In this document: positions 62,397-64,000 of the stretch, piece by piece | Layout of the letters: each line of letters starts with the position of its first letter | How positions within the stretch are numbered: position 1 is the first letter of the stretch | Assembly: GCA_023014485.1 (NCBI GenBank) | Contig: JAJOZX010012077.1 | Span: 1-64,000 of the forward strand | Origin: Bathynomus jamesi | Taxonomy: Eukaryota > Arthropoda > Malacostraca > Isopoda > Cirolanidae | Length of the DNA stretch: 64,000 bases | Direction: 5' to 3' | Program-made: the position numbers and the translations under genes | Notes under the pieces: generated by a model | Seen by the model: the letters and a program-made list of their open reading frames with translations, nothing else | What the model was told of the DNA's origin: nothing | The model's database searches: none

Positions 62397-64000
62397 CATA
62401 ATTGATTTAAACTTAAAATTTTATAACCCTAAACCCATCTTAAATTATTATATATTATTTTTAAACTTTGTTCATTCAAAAACCTTCCAAATCCCAACAC
62501 ATACACACGCATGTATGCGCACTATATATATATATGCAAACCTTATGCTAAAATCATTGGATGTCACAATAAACTATTTCATAGCGTGTAAGTGCTAACT
62601 ATGCTATTTATATAGTCCTACGCATTTTTGCTTACTATATATAAATTTTTGCTCAGGCACTTATTCAGTTACTTGAACAATCCTATCAGCTAATCTGTCC
62701 CTCGAAATTGTAAAATACACACTTGACCACAGGTCTATACATCATCCATTACATAATTCGATTTTTTATCTACAATAGTCAATAAAATTAGTTATCAATT
62801 GTATTATATTGTATTATATTATTGTATTAATACCATTTAGGGGGGGAAATACTGTAAAAAGTGAACAATGAACAATTCCTACACCATCATTATATGGATT
62901 CATTGTCTTCATGCAGAACTTATGTTCGTATAGTTTTATGTTCGAATGTCCATTTTTACATAAGAAACCAAAATCGCATAAGCGAGTTTTGGATAGAATT
63001 TCGATTTGTACGTCTTTATTCATTCCTGTATTTTTCTAATCCATCTTTTCTAATAATGACTTATACACTATGACGTCACAAAATAACTTTGTTCTCTTTA
63101 CGTTTCCCATACTTTGTACACTGAATCACGTTCTTAGTATTTGGACATCTTCCGTATTCAATGTATGGTAAATTCTTTAGTAATAATGTTGTGGTGTTAT
63201 GTAGTATAAATATCATTATTCAACCATACTCATTCTTACATTCATGTTCTTTCTTGACCGCTATCCTTTATTAATTTTATTACTTATTCATTCATCTACC
63301 TATTGTCTACTTATGCCCTATCAACTTATCAGCCTATGTTTACGCGTGTCTATATTACGCACACAACCTATTGTGTGACGAATGATATGTATACACTACT
63401 GTGTGCAGTCGTACATGTCTATTGACGATCATGATTACGTACATGTATTCTTTTTACGTTTTATTTTCTTTTATTATTTCACATCCCGCATTGAACTCAA
63501 AAATGCTGAGTTAAGTTATAAAATTCCACTCACTACGACAGAATCGAGGGCCTCAAAGATAAAATACCTCCGTTCGCTCTGATTTCAAATTCATAACATA
63601 TTATAGCATATTATTTCATAAATAAATTATCTCGTATGTGCCATGTACTTTGTATTATATTTAACATCTTAATTGTCTATTAATATGAAACACTGAAAAA
63701 AAAAAAAAAGTTATAGTAACTGCTTAATTGTAATTAGCTGTAATACTTTAATTTAATATAACGTAATGTACTTTAATGAAGCTGTAATTGGTAGTAACTT
63801 GTAATGTACTTCATTGGAACTGTAATTAAATGTAATGATTTAATTTATAATGTAAGAATGTACTTTAAAATGGAAGTGTAATTAAACAATAAGTAAATGT
63901 GTAGTAATCCATAATTGTAATTGTAATGAACCAAAATTAATACGTACTCAGTCGTGTACTTAATTTGTACTTATATGTACTATTACGAAATGATATCGCC
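62272..64000 (+). repeat. Tandem unit U12, type B, cut by the window end
   Basis: The first 1729 bp of a further unit. It has the B block (62678-62956), CRE (63071-63078), TATA-like box (63205-63212) and the TGTAAT block with GAAGCTG and the short TGTAATTGTAATG, all type B. The array therefore continues beyond the window. No gene seen. Confidence 0.95.

Noticed and set aside
1..64000. Ribosomal DNA intergenic spacer array
   Set aside because: Unit size and internal subrepeats would suit rDNA spacers, but no 18S, 5.8S, 28S or 5S sequence occurs in eleven full units.

Overview
The whole window is one tandem array: eleven complete copies and one partial copy of a roughly 5.1-kb AT-rich, essentially non-coding unit, all in the same orientation. 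I found no host protein gene, rRNA gene, tRNA gene, CRISPR array or bacterial operon. The only recognisable protein-coding material is four copies of one degenerate Tc1/mariner (DD34E) transposon. Tc1 elements, AATAAA signals, AT microsatellites and long minisatellites point to a eukaryote, most likely an animal and plausibly an arthropod. The species cannot be named from this sequence.

Unit boundaries use AAGTACGTCT as an arbitrary phase: U1 1-6602, U2 6603-11620, U3 11621-18213, U4 18214-23469, U5 23470-29834, U6 29835-34988, U7 34989-40137, U8 40138-46766, U9 46767-51919, U10 51920-57017, U11 57018-62271, U12 62272-64000 (cut by the window end). Two subtypes exist. Type A lacks a block of about 278 bp near unit position 415 and has a long 14-bp minisatellite (about 19-24 copies). 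Type B has the block and a short 14-bp minisatellite (about 6-8 copies). The order is A+ B A+ B A+ B B A+ B A- B/A- B, where + marks a Tc1 insertion. This is a higher-order dimer of about 11.5-11.9 kb with one extra B unit (U7), a mosaic A unit without Tc1 (U10) and a B-to-A chimera (U11).

Each unit has the same internal order: an (AAT)n microsatellite; the B-only block with a G7 tract; a CRE palindrome and a TATA/Inr-like promoter; a TGTAAT-rich block; a GC-rich double hairpin; a cluster of TGGCGACC motifs resembling retroviral primer-binding sites; a 14-bp minisatellite; a 15-17-bp minisatellite; a T-rich 13-14-bp minisatellite; a family of ACTTGA/TCAAGT inverted repeats; a 20-bp minisatellite that holds the Tc1 insertion; and a poly(A) tract with AATAAA signals. 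The Tc1 sits at the same TA in all four carrier units, so it inserted once and was then amplified with the array. Three copies carry an identical frame-breaking extra segment of 106-107 bp. The fourth (U5) lacks it and is broken only by two single-base deletions, in a stretch rich in suspicious one-base deletions.

The best interpretation is a satellite-like higher-order repeat evolving by unequal exchange and gene conversion. It may descend from a non-autonomous LTR-type element or a long non-coding transcription unit, but that ancestry is inference.
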